In this document: piece after piece, positions 21,916-33,942 of the stretch
How the letters are laid out: every line of letters begins with the position of its first letter
How positions within the stretch are numbered: the first letter of the stretch is position 1
Source of the DNA: Ectobius pallidus
Taxonomy: Eukaryota; Arthropoda; Insecta; Blattodea; Ectobiidae
Length of the DNA stretch: 64,000 bases
Assembly: GCA_964059195.1 (NCBI GenBank)
Contig: CAXKWD010000011.1
Span: forward strand, 15,598,978 to 15,662,977
Direction: 5' to 3'
Made by a program: the position numbers and the translations under genes
The notes under the pieces: generated by a model
The model's input: only the letters and a program-made list of their open reading frames with translations
Told to the model about the DNA's origin: nothing
The model's database searches: none

Positions 21916-23442
21916 CAACCGTTAATAAGTACTGTTAGTCTAATATAAAATGTCGTAAGGGTAATAAAACACTTGATTTAAGAATAGCTACTAAATTTAC
22001 ATTTTAATTTCGTTAAATTTTCGAAAAGTTTTGTTTTTCATTTCGCGGGACAGGCCCCTCGGGCCCCCTCCCTGAGTATGCTGTGCGCCAGGTGCAATCT
22101 GCATTAGATAGTGGCAGCTAGATTCTAGGTTAGTGGCATTTTGGTTAGAAACAGTGATGTTAGTGTTAGTGACAGGTTCTGTTAGGTTAGAGACAGGGAT
22201 ATTAGTTTAGCAGGGCAATACTGAATTTCTCGCTTTTCGTAAATGTACCATAATAATTAATTATTAATCTCCCGCTTGCGTTATTGTGCTTGCCAACCTG
22301 TTTTACCTAGCAATTTACCAGTTCTCGCGCTGTGAAGTCACACCACTAATGTCCAAAGCAAGAATTTCTTGAGGATTCTGTGGAGTAAAATAATACGGCA
22401 ATGTATTATTTACGGAGCAAATCATTTGTCAAGACATCTCTCCACAGAACGATGCATAACAAAATATGTGATTCTATGTGTTTATGAAGAGAGCCTCGGT
22501 TTTAAGATATGGACACTCTACAATTGCATTTTACTGACTGTGCAATTGTACAATTATAACGTAGGTGTATTCGAGACCCTAGAGACCCTAGAGATAGGTC
22601 AAAGATGTGTCCCTCTCAGCTACGAAATGCGGCCCCCTAAAGTTTAAGGTAGACTGTATAAATATGTCCTCCAAAAAATGTAATGTGAAATAAAGTTTTC
22701 TAAAAGCAGATTTTCTGTCAGTATAGAAGACAAGTGTCTCATAAATAATTACTGGTAGACCTAGACCAGGAAACACCATGCTCAAAACAATAAAAATGAA
22801 CCGAATTTTGAAAACAGATAATTTTATTTGCTCCTGGGGACTGAATCAACTTCAGTCTTCCACTTTGAATAGTGATACAGGTAATGAATTTGAGGGCTTG
22901 CCATGTCATTAAGAAGTTTGCTGGCTTTCTTGTCATCAAGTTTTAAAACGCTTCTGGCTCTTTCGAAAAGAAATTAAAGTTTTCTTAGAATGATAAGCCA
23001 TGTGACGATGGTAATTGTCTTGAAGATTCATGGCAGATACTGCAGTGCATTTAAAATGTTTAAATTTAGAATTGCAAGAAGAAAGATCAGTTTGTAAGTT
23101 CATTGTATGATAATATTAAGGCTTTTAAATTAAAACTACTCATGCCTTGGGAAGGGCAATTGGTAAGCAGCGCTCAGTATAATTCATTTTTTACCTACCA
23201 GGATTTGCAAGATTGCTCCAGGGGAGCATTGCTTCTGACTCCAGTCAGTATGCTTCCAACATAACACAATTATTAATTAATAAGGAGGTTGCCTGGTGTA
23301 ATAACCTAATGAGTGTAAACCTAATATTTGTAAGCACTTTTACATTAAAGTTCTGTCATTTCGGTTATCCATATTTTTTAATGAGCTGAATTAAAAATAT
23401 ATTGATTCCATTATACATAGCATCAAATGGCAAGTATGATAG
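21916..23442. other. Unassigned DNA
   Basis: A weak GTTAGTG/AGGTTAG-type direct repetition lies at about 22120-22205. Otherwise no feature I can support. Confidence 0.3.
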
Positions 23443-23810
23443 TGTTTTATTGTATCTGTATCTGGTTTCCTATATCCCCCTATGTTGGGGCGAAGGGCCT
23501 CCAAGTGGAGGTTTCCGTTACGTATGTTAATTTTGTTACACTTACTTTCCGAGAAAGGGCAAACTCCCTTCGGAAACTAAGGTATTACTTGGACGTGAAA
23601 GGGCCGAGGCATTTTGTTCAGAGGCCCTAATTTAGGCTTGGAGTCCTTTTACGTGCCGTAAATCTACGACATGGGCCCCCAACTTAAACTCCGTGCCCAG
23701 GATTTTTACTCCCTGAAAAATCAATCGACCACGGCCGGGTTTGATCCCGCGACCTTCGGATCGAGAGGCAGGCATGATATCTTCAGACCACCGCAGCCAC
23801 TGTTTTATTG
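23443..23810 (-). mobile_element. SINE3, full-length copy with 10-bp TSD
   Basis: Insert 23453-23800 between TGTTTTATTG at 23443-23452 and 23801-23810. On the minus strand the head is GGCTGCGGTGGTCTGAAGAT, B box GCGGGATCAAACCCGG. The body has GTCGTAGATTTACGGCACGT, CTTTCACGTCCAAGTAATAC and the 3' end CTTGGAGGCCCTTCGCCCCA. A plus-strand sister is at 61915. Confidence 0.92.
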
Positions 23811-25548
23811 CATGGTGTGTTAAAATTTAAAAATTGGGTGGCTCCTTTTTACAAAATAGCCTGTAAAAACACGCTTAAAATTTATAAGAACAAAGGTGAT
23901 AATTTCATTTCGGCCCTTTGACTTCAAATTATCAAGTAGAATTATCACTTAGTAAAAGTTTAGTTTGACATGCCTGTCATAGACAAACACTGTGGAGCGA
24001 ACAGACGCAAGCAGAACAGGTTTTCCAATAGTACTATTCATAGCACCCCCACCCCTTTGTCTACTTAACCTATCAACACAGCTACGAAAGTCTAGCCTGC
24101 GAAAAGTTATGGCGAAAATAATCTACATAAGGACAAGCAAACGTTACTAAATCACAGCAGACACCATATAAGACAGACACTAGTTTCAAAGATGCCAATA
24201 CTTCCTAAAACATTTATAAAAAGTTGACCAAACACAATCACAACATAAAATACACTTCATATGCCGTGGATGTTACAAATTTTAACCTCAACATGTTCTA
24301 ATGTTACCCGATTGCTGTAATAGCTTTGCTCTTTGTAATGACATTACACGTACTGGAAATGTATGTAATGAACTGTAATCATAAAATGTAACTACGAACC
24401 TATTTGGTTAAACTAGGGGACTTGAAAATAAACCTCCAAGTACTGTACCCACAAACCATAAATACTACACACATTTCACTGACTTTGGAGAGAGTGAAGA
24501 TCTGGCAGGAATATACCACTGATTCTTGAAAACTTTTGATGAACACCACTAATAACTATAAAGCACCACACTACTGTTATTATATTAGAATGTGGAATTT
24601 ACTGCGGGTCGATATAAATACAGAATCCATGCACATATTCCGATAACAAAAACAGACGCTACGTATAACACGAATGATGCTTCTTACTGCTCGTATCACT
24701 GTCACCAACCCTAACGCTCGAATTTCTGTAACCGCTGCATTTCCCGTACCATTTAATAAATTTCCCTCAAAACTATAAAATACATTATTAATGGAATAAA
24801 CGATCACTCACTGTTCCAGTTGATTTAGAATGTTTTACCTAAGAGTTTAATAAGCATCTTACACTAAATTAAATCACCAGGAAGTGGTTGCAAGCTCAAA
24901 GGAGAAAGACGAAATAAGTACATAACATTTTTAGTTTGGATTTTAACATTATGCAAGAACGAAGAAAAAGCTTAATTATTTTATTAAGTTCACACCGAAA
25001 TCTTAAAAACTGCAATTTATAGTCCAGAAATTTTTAATCACAGTTTTATACGTCAAGAAAATGGGAAAAAAGCTGAAAATACAGTCCAAAGAAATCTACT
25101 TAATAACAAGTCTTAATTTCAAATCCGGTCGATGTTCTTAATTTCAACTCCTTTCTTACTCATATTTAGAGTATAGAGTATTTTTACTTAATGTAAACGT
25201 TTGATGGATGCAGGTTGGTAGAAAATGTTTCTATTTTTATGCTGAGATCAGCTATGTCTGAGTATGGGCAGGGTCAAATATGGGTCTTCCGTGGTTTCTG
25301 AAGGACAATGAAGGGTCATCTTTAACCGGAGTCATCATACAGTTCCTCCACCTCAGTGTCCGCCTATAATCACCGTCGCCACAATTAATGTTGTTCTTTT
25401 ACTATTACATTTACATAGAAAATTGGCACAAGCAACTTATAGTCGATTGAAATACTCGGACACGATCCCTTTTGTTGACTAACCAAAACGGGGTCTTTTG
25501 ATACTCCTCCATCCAAAGAGCGAACATAGGTAGGGCTATGGTTATCAC
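23811..25548. other. Unassigned AT-rich DNA
   Basis: No supportable gene or repeat. Confidence 0.35.
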
Positions 25549-25900
25549 TAGGGCTTGGATTTTTTGTTTTTATAAAGCCTGTATTAGTTTTTTAAACATA
25601 ATAAAATAGTTATATTTTAGTTTTTCAGACAAGTTTTTTTAAGTTTCACTTTAATAAGTACCAGTATAATAAACAAATTGGAATAAATATATTAATTAAT
25701 TGTATTTTTACTTAATTTCCATGACTCTGAGTCACAAAACTATAGGAATACTTTTTCTTAATTTCCAACAATTTACAGTTTTAAAAAACACAGTTCGTTT
25801 TAGAATTACCCTCTGTCATTTTCAATTCCACCACTAAACTCAAGAAGAAGTTTTTTAACTTTTATAACACTTTAATTTGGACGTCTTACTAGAGCAAACA
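25549..25900 (+). mobile_element. Possible hAT-like left end (element K)
   Basis: TAGGGCTTGGATTTTTTGTT at 25549 resembles the termini of elements F, C and D and is followed by T-rich AAAATAGTTATATTTTAG words. No matching right end was found; the 3' boundary is arbitrary. Confidence 0.4.
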
Positions 25901-25930
25901 CTGTGAATAAACTACAAGGCGACCAGTAAT

Positions 25931-26052
25931 AAAAGGTAAGGTAAGGGAAATTAAAGAAGGTGAAGTAAGGGAAGCCAATGTAAAGTAAGAGAAGCCAACG
26001 TAAAGTAAGGGAAGCCAATGTAAAGTAAGGTAAGGCAAGGTAAGGTAAGGTA
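25931..26052. repeat. AAGGTAAGG / GTAAAGTAAGGGAAGCCAA minisatellite
   Basis: GGTAA pentamers flank three copies of a ~24-bp unit, AAGCCAAYGTAAAGTAAGRG. Not the insect telomere repeat TTAGG. Confidence 0.85.
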
Positions 26053-27236
26053 GTTCAATAAAGGCAAGGAATTAGATTTGGGAAACGAGAAATGCCGAGG
26101 AAACCCTGAAATCTGTCGCCCACAATGTGCGAATTAGAGGGGTGAAGGGGGAATTATAACAGTATATGATATGAATGATTATTGGTTATTGCAGGGTCTG
26201 TAAGTCACATCATTGAACCAACAGAAAACATGGCTGCATCTTAACGTTCTTTGCTATAATCAAACTGTAGATTGATTCTAAAAGGGCCAATGTTATAAAT
26301 CTTGCTTTTGAGATAAGTGACTTTGAAGCCTTTATAGAAGTAACATTTTTTGCTGAGAACTTCCGACAATGGCCTCTAAGGTTTCTGTATTATGTCTATT
26401 AAGAGCAACAGACATTGGCACTTTTAGGATACGAAAGATAAAGACAAGCCGAGCTCAATAATGCATACATCTCATTTTTGCAAGAAATTGACATTGGCCC
26501 TTTTAGAACCAAGCCACATTATAACAGCACACCAAGCGGAAAAACTCTGGTAATGTGTGCCGAATTTCTGTTATGGTTATGTATCGAGAAGGCAGTGTTT
26601 ATTCCAAAGCTGTTTTTTGAACATGAATGTTGGTATAATTTGGTTAAAGCATCATTGGGTTAAATGCAGTCGTGTTTGTTAATATTGTTAAAGTTAAAAC
26701 GTCTCGCCTTCATGATGAAGCTTGATTCGCCCCCTCATCCACCACGAATACGGTTCTAGTCTCAATGAGATTCGAACTCAGTGCTCTAGTCACCATAAGT
26801 CCATGGATTGGAATGGAAGTGGAACCTGTAAGGGATAATTCCTAGTGTATTTTTGCTTCTGAAAATGCTTCGCCATGCCTGGGGAAGAACCTCCGTTCTT
26901 TTGCGCGCACCTAGCCACGCGGAGGTACTCGTGACTTGACTTACGCAACATCATGCATAGAACATGCTAATGTCCTTTTATCTGCGCTTCCTCTGTGGGG
27001 TACGATGTGGTGTGCTCTGCGCAGGTGCGCCAAGTTAATACCCACTTCACACGTGGAAGAAGATTCCTGCACCCACGTTTCTCGGAGTTCCATTACTTGT
27101 GAATCTGTCGCGTATCTGTATTTGCTTTCCTAGTTTCGCCAAAGAGTAACATAAATAGTTACATTTAGTAGAATGGTTTAAGAAGTTCCAGATTTATTCT
27201 AGGTTTTAGTATATACTAGTGCACTCTGGGAGAACT
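26053..27236. other. Unassigned DNA
   Basis: A B-box-like GATTCGAACTC on the minus side near 26770 may mark a decayed SINE. The somewhat GC-richer stretch at 26880-27110 has only a 65-codon frame without motifs. Confidence 0.3.
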
Positions 27237-27884
27237 TACGAGGGCCATCCACAAAGTAATTTTCCCTGGGGCCGTTTACAGAAACAAAACACAATTTCAT
27301 GGAAATATTTATTGCAAGAGATACAGCAAGTGTTCTGCTATTTTTAAACTTATTCGCCACTGGAATTGAGACATTTGTCATATGTGTCGTAGAAGTCTGC
27401 CGCCTGGGATTTGAAACACTATGTGACAACCATCTCCGCTTCTCTGTCATTCTCTGTCATTTCGTGAGGTGTAAGAAAAGATGAAAATCACCGGAAGCGA
27501 GGTGCAGGCTGTAGGGTGGCTGTTGAAACACTTCCCAACCGAAATTTTGCAGGAGACGTGCTAGGAAGTGTTTAAACATCTACTCTACAGCCTGCACCTC
27601 ACTCCCAGTGATTTTCATCTTTTCCTACCCCTCGGGAAATGACAGAGAATGACAGAGAAATGGAGATAGTTGTCACACAGTGGTTCAGATCCCAGGCGGC
27701 AGACTTCTACAACACATGTGTTCAAAAGTTGGTCCCACGGTATGACAGATGTCTCAATTCAGGTGGCGAATATGTTGAAAAATAGCTGAACATTTGCTGT
27801 ATCTCTTGCAATAAATATTTCCATGAAATTGTTTTGTTTCTGTAAACGACCCATGGGAAACTTACTTTTTGAACGGCCCTCGTA
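27237..27884. mobile_element. Fold-back mariner derivative (~300-bp inverted arms)
   Basis: Element 27239-27882 between TA dinucleotides. Ends: TACGAGGGCCATCCACAAAG and, in complement, TACGAGGGCCGTTCAAAAAG. The arms 27239-27535 and 27564-27882 are inverted copies of one another with a 28-bp loop. Each arm is the 3' third of a mariner-type element, including transposase C-terminus and terminal repeat. The structure is a head-to-head inverted dimer of 3' ends, not a simple internal deletion. Confidence 0.9.
27598..27785 (+). pseudogene. Mariner-type transposase C-terminus (right arm)
   Basis: Reads LTPSDFHLFLPLGK then, after a stop and frameshift, REMEIVVTQWFRSQAADFYN and VQKLVPRYDRCLNSGGEYVE K-stop (stop at 27783-27785). 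The W(F/L)xSQxADFY...LxxRYDxCLxxGGxYVEK pattern is the usual end of mariner transposases. The left arm holds a second, more damaged copy on the minus strand. Confidence 0.88.
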
Positions 27885-28529
27885 TTCGTTGAGAATGAAG
27901 TTCATTAATAACCTACATTTAGGTCCGATCCAAACGATTATTAATCACAAACTTCAATGCAGAATGACCATTACAAAAATGACAACGCTAGTAACAAATA
28001 ATCCACTATCACTATGGGTAAGCTATGAAAATTCCATTATAATTAATACTAGTAGTTCTGTGAACAGTAGAACTCGCGTCTAAAAAATCTAAGATATGCT
28101 TTTCATCGCAATCTTAGGTTTAGCCAATGTTGTCATTCAATGTGAAGACAGCAATGATTACAGGGGAACCATTTAGTTGGAATCGTTGACAGAAGCTGAA
28201 TATTACATAAAACGGAATCATTTAAACGGTCACCATCTTGAAAAAAGATTTAAAAACTTAAAATCCTTAATCATACGTAGTTCTGAATAACGTCTAAGAA
28301 TATTCATGCTAAATTGGAAGAAAATCGAAAACCACGCTTGGTTGTGGCTGCGTAAAAAACGAACTTACCAACAGACGAAATGCCAAACGGTTGAAGTAAA
28401 CTGAACCTCGCTTCGCTCTGTCAGTACCCAAAAAGTCCAGATTACAAAAATGTCCAACGTCTAAAATCAAATGACATGTACTATAATGCCGGCATAGGAA
28501 CTACAATATATGAGCTTATGAGTTCGGGG
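27885..28529. other. Unassigned DNA
   Basis: No supportable feature. Confidence 0.35.
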
Positions 28530-28741
28530 TTTTTATGGTTATTTAACGACGGGGGTTTACTGTTATTTTGGCATCTGACCGTCGACAGTGTGCTGGTATT
28601 TTGATTACCTGGAGTTAATTTACATGCTTGTAAATCTACATACATGGATCTGCACACATAAATGCTATCCATCTGGGTCTGGACCGAACCTACGACCTTG
28701 GCCAGAGAAAGTGCCTTACTGACTGCGCCACCCAGGTCGAC
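28530..28741 (-). mobile_element. SINE4 copy
   Basis: The minus-strand head is GTCGACCTGGGTGGCGCAGT (A box), then B box GGTTCGGTCC. The body includes TAGCATTTATGTGTGCAGAT and GTAGATTTACAAGCATGTAA. The 3' boundary is uncertain. Confidence 0.75.
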
Positions 28742-30025
28742 TTGAAAAAATAGGTAAACAAGTAACATCGATATTGCATATTATTTATTTTATGATTCAA
28801 CCTTTTTTTTCCTGAAGATGATCCAGAGTCAACTTCAGATGACATGACATGACACGGCTACATGCCTACGTTGTTTAGTTGCAATTATAATGTTATTGTC
28901 AACTTCGCTGTTTGTTATACAATGAGCGTTACTTGTACCCATTCAGAACATTTCCTGTATAATTTTGATCCGTCTCGACTCCGTGATTGTAAATTAACTA
29001 ATTACACATCTGTTCATCCTTTGCCATTATATGTATAGGTCTATATAGATACAGGCATGTATACATTTAGAATAATTCCTACTTTCCAGTCCCCGGTTCA
29101 TCAGTACTGTTCATGAACAGAATAAATAGGCAAAACTTTTGAACTTTTTCTTTGTTTTCTGGACCTTTTCATTTGAACTTTTTGGCATCGTGTACTTTTT
29201 GGTAGTAGACATTTGCATTGGACATTTTTGCATAGGATAATTAATGTGATGGACATTTTCCATTTGACTTTTCTTTTTACCTGAAATCGTCCAAACGAGC
29301 TTCTTGTTTTTACATAACGCAACTTAAGTCGGTGGCACAGTATCTTTAGGGTGCTGGCTTCCATTACAAGTGACCAGAAGTTGTCTTTTAAGTGACTTAC
29401 CATGCTTCAGTCACCATGGACATCCAGCTGACATCTCCTGTAGGGCTCGACGTCTCCTGCAGGGCGGTAACTTCTTTAACCAGTGTGATTCTACAGTTCC
29501 TTCATTCCCACAAGATATCTACTGACCCGAAGTCGGCCCTCAGCTTACAAAATTACCTGAAAGAAGAGGAAGGAACATATTAGGCGTGAAACGGCTCCTA
29601 AATTTTTTCTAGGCACTTTTAAACTATATGAGGATCAAAGACGTTTGTTTCTTCTCTTATATGAAAGGAAGGTGTCAATCGTTACGTTGGAATACCCACG
29701 CCCTTTGTCCTCTGGAGTTGAACTGTGAACCTTGAATATAATGTGCATTGCAAACCCTATTACTTCTTAAAAATTAAAGAGAAAACCACCTGCTGGAAAT
29801 AATTTGCTTTATGATCAGCTTTTATACAAAAGTGCAATATTAATATTATTCCCGTTGATTTGGCGCTCCCTATTCGGCGAACCCGGCAACGGTATGTCTT
29901 CTAAACTATCCTTTGGAAGAGCTTACTGAATACACGAGCTTATTACACTACCCAGCATGATTTTTGCGGAAAACCATCTAATAAGTGATTTTAACCAATT
30001 AACTGCAGTGGAATTAATTGTACGG
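28742..30025. other. Unassigned DNA
   Basis: A run of TGGACATTTTTGCAT-like words occurs at 29140-29270 and echoes AAAAATGTCCAACG at about 28447. Open frames of 63-100 codons lack motifs and stop evidence. No gene called. Confidence 0.3.
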
Positions 30026-30439
30026 ATAATCCACAAAAAAATCCAGATAATTGCAAATAATATCCAGTTAACTATAGTTAACAGTAACACCGTTGTCAAC
30101 TAACATATTTTTCACTGTTTTATTATACTAGTTTTACTCTTATTTCATTTCTATTTTTTCTCTACATCCTTCATGCTTGCTTTCTCCTTATCTCTCTTAT
30201 TCTCTTTACTCTCTACTACTTCTTACCTTACATTAGTCATTATCCTAACTTTTCTACCTTTTATTATATCTACTTCATATTTGTGTTATTGTAAGTACAT
30301 GATGTATTGTTAGTATAGTCATGAACATTGTAATTGGGTGTATACCTGTAATGTTCATTCTTGATTAAATAAATAAATAAATAAATAAAATAATCCACAT
30401 AAAAATCCAGATAATTGCAAATAATATCCAGTTAACTAT
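30026..30439 (+). mobile_element. Retroelement 3' end with ~50-bp flanking duplication
   Basis: ATAATCCACA-AAAATCCAG to TCCAGTTAACTAT occurs at 30026-30075 and again at 30390-30439 (about 50 bp, one or two mismatches). Between them is a 314-bp insert (30076-30389) that is pyrimidine-rich and ends GTTCATTCTTGATTAAATAA with an (AAAT)n tail. This fits a 5'-truncated LINE insertion with an unusually long TSD. Confidence 0.75.
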
Positions 30440-30863
30440 GTGTTTAAATAATAGTTAACTATTTTATCTTCTCTGCACATGATCATCTGAGCAGTTAACC
30501 GTTATCCAGTTCTTCGTCCCAGGACTAATTTGGAAGTCAGTGTTCCCGAACAAAAAAAATTATCCTCTCTGCATGATCTATCGTCCCTCACAGTATGTCG
30601 GTGATTCCTGTTACACTCTGTATATCTATTATAATACTGACTGTCTGCACGACGCAGAACCTCCTCCAAAGGCAACACAACATGAACAGAAAACAGACAG
30701 GGAAAATTCGGGCCTGCTATTTTCTATTAATTTGTCGGTCACCACGCTCGTGGTTGTTTTTCTTTTATTGTTGTTATTATTATTATTTTCAAAATTTTTA
30801 GATTCACAGCGTTGAAACTGGATTTAAGATTCTGCTCCAGGTTGCCTCCAGCCCCCTCAGGAG
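30440..30863. other. Unassigned DNA
   Basis: No supportable feature. Short ATT tract near 30775. Confidence 0.3.
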
Positions 30864-30969
30864 CAGATTCTTCACGGGTCTGGTCCTCATAGCACCTTCC
30901 TCAAAATGTGAGCAGTCAGATTCTTCACGGGTCTGGTCCTCATAGCACCTTCCTCAAAATGTGAGCAGT
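30864..30969. repeat. Perfect 53-bp tandem duplication
   Basis: CAGATTCTTCACGGGTCTGG... begins at 30864 and again at 30917, with no differences over 53 bp. It overlaps the 3' end of the LINE coding remnant on the minus strand. Confidence 0.93.
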
Positions 30970-31330
30970 TCCGAGCAGGGCGATCTCTTGAATTTTGGAA
31001 ATCTGTTCTTCTCCCATTATCTGTGATAGATTGTTTTCCAGTTTTTTTTTTATTTTTTATTTTATTTTTTTTTTATATCGTACCCAGTGCTCCAACTATA
31101 ACAGGTATGACTTCAGTTTTCACGTTCCACATTCGACTTATTTCTATCTGAAGGTCTCTATATTTCAACCTTTTTTCAACTTCCTTTGAATCCACATTCT
31201 GGCAGTTTGGGATTGCAACATCAATTAGTTGGCAGGTCCTATTCTTAGCGTTTCGTATAACTATATCTGACTTAAGATTTGAGGCTTTCTCGGCGTTGAT
31301 TACTAATGATGGTTTCACGGGCTATAAGCC
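30945..31330 (-). pseudogene. LINE ORF2 C-terminal fragment
   Basis: Minus-strand frame: NAEKASNLKSDIVIRNAKNR, then QLIDVAIPNCQNVDSKEVEK, KYRDLQIEISRMWNVKTEVI and PVIVGALGTI. After a T-rich interruption (31040-31075) it resumes QISKIQEIALLGTAHILRKV-L and stop. The DVAIP...EKRLKYRDL...W....IPVIVGALGT...LLGTAHILRKVL pattern is a recurrent C-terminal segment of non-LTR retrotransposon ORF2 proteins. The polymerase domain is absent. Confidence 0.85.
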
Positions 31331-31690
31331 TAGTAAAAGGATATATTGCATCCAAGCTTTCGGTCGCTGACATCTCTGCGGCCTTCCTCAGGGAAATGAG
31401 TGTAGAAAAAGGGGGAAGAGAGAGCTTATATATGTTTTTTGTGAAAATGAAATTCTGTGATTGGAGGTAATGGGTTGGCGTGTATCGGCCAATCAGAATG
31501 CAGGAATTATATTTATTGTAAAAACATGGAAATTGCAATCGGTCCATATCAGGACCGTTGGGAGAAAAATAAAGGTTGATATTATGTGTCAAAGCACAGT
31601 TGTTTGGGGGGGATAACCGATGTAAAAATGTAAATAGACTTGTTTGCAGCGACTGTTCGGTCTGTATGGATTTATCGATCATACAGTACT
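31331..31690 (-). repeat. Retroelement-associated repeat with CAAGCTTTCGG...CTTCCTCAGGG motif
   Basis: Contains CCAAGCTTTCGGTCGCTGAC then GCGGCCTTCCTCAGGG. This motif is echoed in each unit of the minisatellite at 47.6-48.2 kb. A 136-codon minus frame spans it without a domain I can name. Confidence 0.45.
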
Positions 31691-31735
31691 GTAAAATGTC
31701 CCATACATGTCTCTCCCTTGACCCCTTATCAATAT

Positions 31736-31737
31736 TA

Positions 31738-31795
<58 letters not shown>

Positions 31796-31810
31796 AGTAT
31801 TATCATCATA

Positions 31811-31861
<51 letters not shown>
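31736..31861. repeat. (TTA)n microsatellite in two blocks
   Basis: Two ATT/TTA blocks separated by CAGTATTATCATCATA. Long Leu/Tyr/Ile frames here are artefacts. Confidence 0.96.
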
Positions 31862-32582
31862 GTAGTTATTGTTACTGTTATTTTTGTTGTTTCATTTTGC
31901 ATTGGAATTAATATTAGTCACTAGACTGGACGCGAGACTGCGACTTCACTGCGACACAATTTAATTGTATAATGGAAGCAGAGATTGCAAGTTGGCAGAG
32001 AGTGTTGGGAGTTTCCACGGTCGCTAGGTTAAAGAACCCGTAATTATGTAACAACGTCAATTAGCAGCAAGTAGTGGTCACCTTGCGCCTAAGTGTGCTA
32101 ATCCTGTTGAGGAACAGTCAGTTTACAAAGTAAACAACCCTCAGCATGGTAAACAATTGCCATAGTCAGGATGCGGTTATAGTCTGCAGGGAAATGAAGA
32201 ACAAACTCTTTTTAAGGGGAAACGGAATGGCCTATGTTTACAATGTAAAATTCGATTACCTTTTCTCAAAAACTACCAAAGCTAAGCACTTGATCTTTTT
32301 AAATTTTTTTTAGATACATACCATGAAAAAAGGCACTGAAAAAGTACTGAGAAAAGGATTTTTCATAAATTTACTCATTTACAATGAAATATGTTTTCTT
32401 TCTTTATAACATTTTTAACACCTCATGGCCTGCAAATATTTAATAAATTAACCAATTCAAATCTGTTTTTTCAGTGTACGTAAGACACCTGAATAAACAC
32501 ATCCTGGAAATTTCAAGATTGTAGGTTAAGTAGAAGCTAATAAAATGCACCTTTCATATAGAAAAAGTAAACTTACGGGAAA
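31862..32582. other. Unassigned DNA
   Basis: No supportable feature. Confidence 0.3.
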
Positions 32583-33400
32583 CGAGTTTCAAAGTTAAAA
32601 TATCCTTGCGCAATAGTCTAGATCTTCCCAGAAAAAAATAATAACACGGATAGAATCATAGGACGGTTATGTATTATACAACATTTTGAAGACCAAAGTC
32701 TAGAGAATTAAATAGAATATAAACAAAATCTTAATTTTCATTCAAAAATCAATTGAGCTTCAAAGTTAAATATCTCCGCTGCAAAGTATGGATCTTTCTT
32801 TCTTCTTTCTTTCTTTACCGTAGTTTCACCTCTCCCTTTGTAGGATTTAAGCGACCCAAGCCGCCGGGCCTTACAGGGCCGCGACCTGTCGGGAGAGGGA
32901 TTATCTGTGGATCACAGACATACTTTTTTGACCAGACAAGGACATGGAGGGCCTCCCCGGATGAGTGATCAGCCCAATGCCGGGGCCACCTCCGAGACAA
33001 CACGAACACATAGGACGAGACACACCATTCACACACACACACACTCACTCCAAACAAGGCGAGGATGGGATGAATATGATAATGACGGCCAGATGATATC
33101 TGGGGACCACAAGGGCCTAAAGTTACCCGACATTTGTCTCAAAGGTGAGGAAAAACCCCAGAAAAAACCCCACCTAGGTAACTTGTCCCGACCAGGAATC
33201 GAACCCGGGCCCGCTGCGTGAGAGGATTGAACGCATCCCCTGAGCCACAGCGGTGGACAAGTATGGAACTTCTCAGAAAAAAATAAAAAAAAGCATGAAT
33301 ATAATTATAGTACAATTATGTAAGAAACATTTTAAAGAGGAAAGTGCCTAAAAACGAACAAACATAGCCTACTAACATTTTTTTGCTTTTTTTTTTCATT
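32583..33400. repeat. Diverged ~170-bp direct duplication split by a SINE
   Basis: Unit 1 (32583-32750) has GAGTTTCAAAGTTAAAATAT, GATCTTCCCAGAAAAAAATA and ACATTTTGAAGACCAAAGTC. Unit 2 starts at about 32755 with GAGCTTCAAAGTTAAATATC, is interrupted by SINE2 (32797-33258) and resumes with ACTTCTCAGAAAAAAATAAA and ACATTTTAAAGAGGAAAGTG. The duplication therefore predates the SINE. Confidence 0.8.
32784..33271 (-). mobile_element. SINE2, full-length copy with 13-bp TSD
   Basis: Insert 32797-33258 between AAGTATGGATCTT (32784-32796) and AAGTATGGAACTT (33259-33271), 12 of 13 identical. It is the reverse complement of the copy at 18217 across its whole length, including B box, GAGGCCCTCCATGTCCTTGT and the 3' CTTGGGTCGCTTAAATCCTA with a GAAA-type tail. 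Confidence 0.94.
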
Positions 33401-33792
33401 TTTCGGCATTTTATTCTCTACTTGTCATTTTTTAGGAAATGTTTATTCTTTCGTTGCATTTTTCCATATTTTGTCTTTAGGAAGGACTTTTCCAACATTA
33501 CAGACAGCAATACCATAATTCTTTAGCTATGAGGTAGTCATTAATAAATATAGTAAACATAACAAAAATAATAGACAAAAATATTAATACAAGTAGTAAT
33601 ATAAAAAATTTCAATCTTGTCCTTTGTGTATTATTATTTATTATTGTACTGCTGTATAGGCTATTCCCTTTTTAAATGCATATTTAGAAATATTGTCATT
33701 TTTTACGTATTTAATGTCACATTTTCATAAATTTGAGGTCATTTTGTAAGTCATTTTTCAGGCAATTTTAGGTTATCAACTTCGGAGCCCTA
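33401..33792. mobile_element. Possible hAT-like right end (element L)
   Basis: Ends GGTTATCAACTTCGGAGCCC-TA at 33792, with repeated GTCATTTT words upstream, like the right ends of B, C and J. No left end or TSD located, so the start is arbitrary. Confidence 0.4.
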
Positions 33793-33896
33793 GTTACAAG
33801 TTAGTTTTAAGCACTTCACCGTTATCAAATAATAGTCAACTGTAAATATACCCCTAACAAGCTATATTGTCAAGTAGGGATATTCAGATCGTATAT

Positions 33897-33938
<42 letters not shown>
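33897..33938. repeat. (TAA)n microsatellite
   Basis: About 14 AAT units. Confidence 0.95.

Positions 33939-33942
<4 letters not shown>

Noticed and set aside
25931..26052. Telomere-like repeat
   Set aside because: The unit is GGTAA/TAAGG with irregular spacers, not (TTAGG)n.
32815..33221. 80- and 104-codon frames as genes
   Set aside because: Both lie inside the full-length SINE2 copy; the matching frame recurs at 18297-18542 in the other copy.
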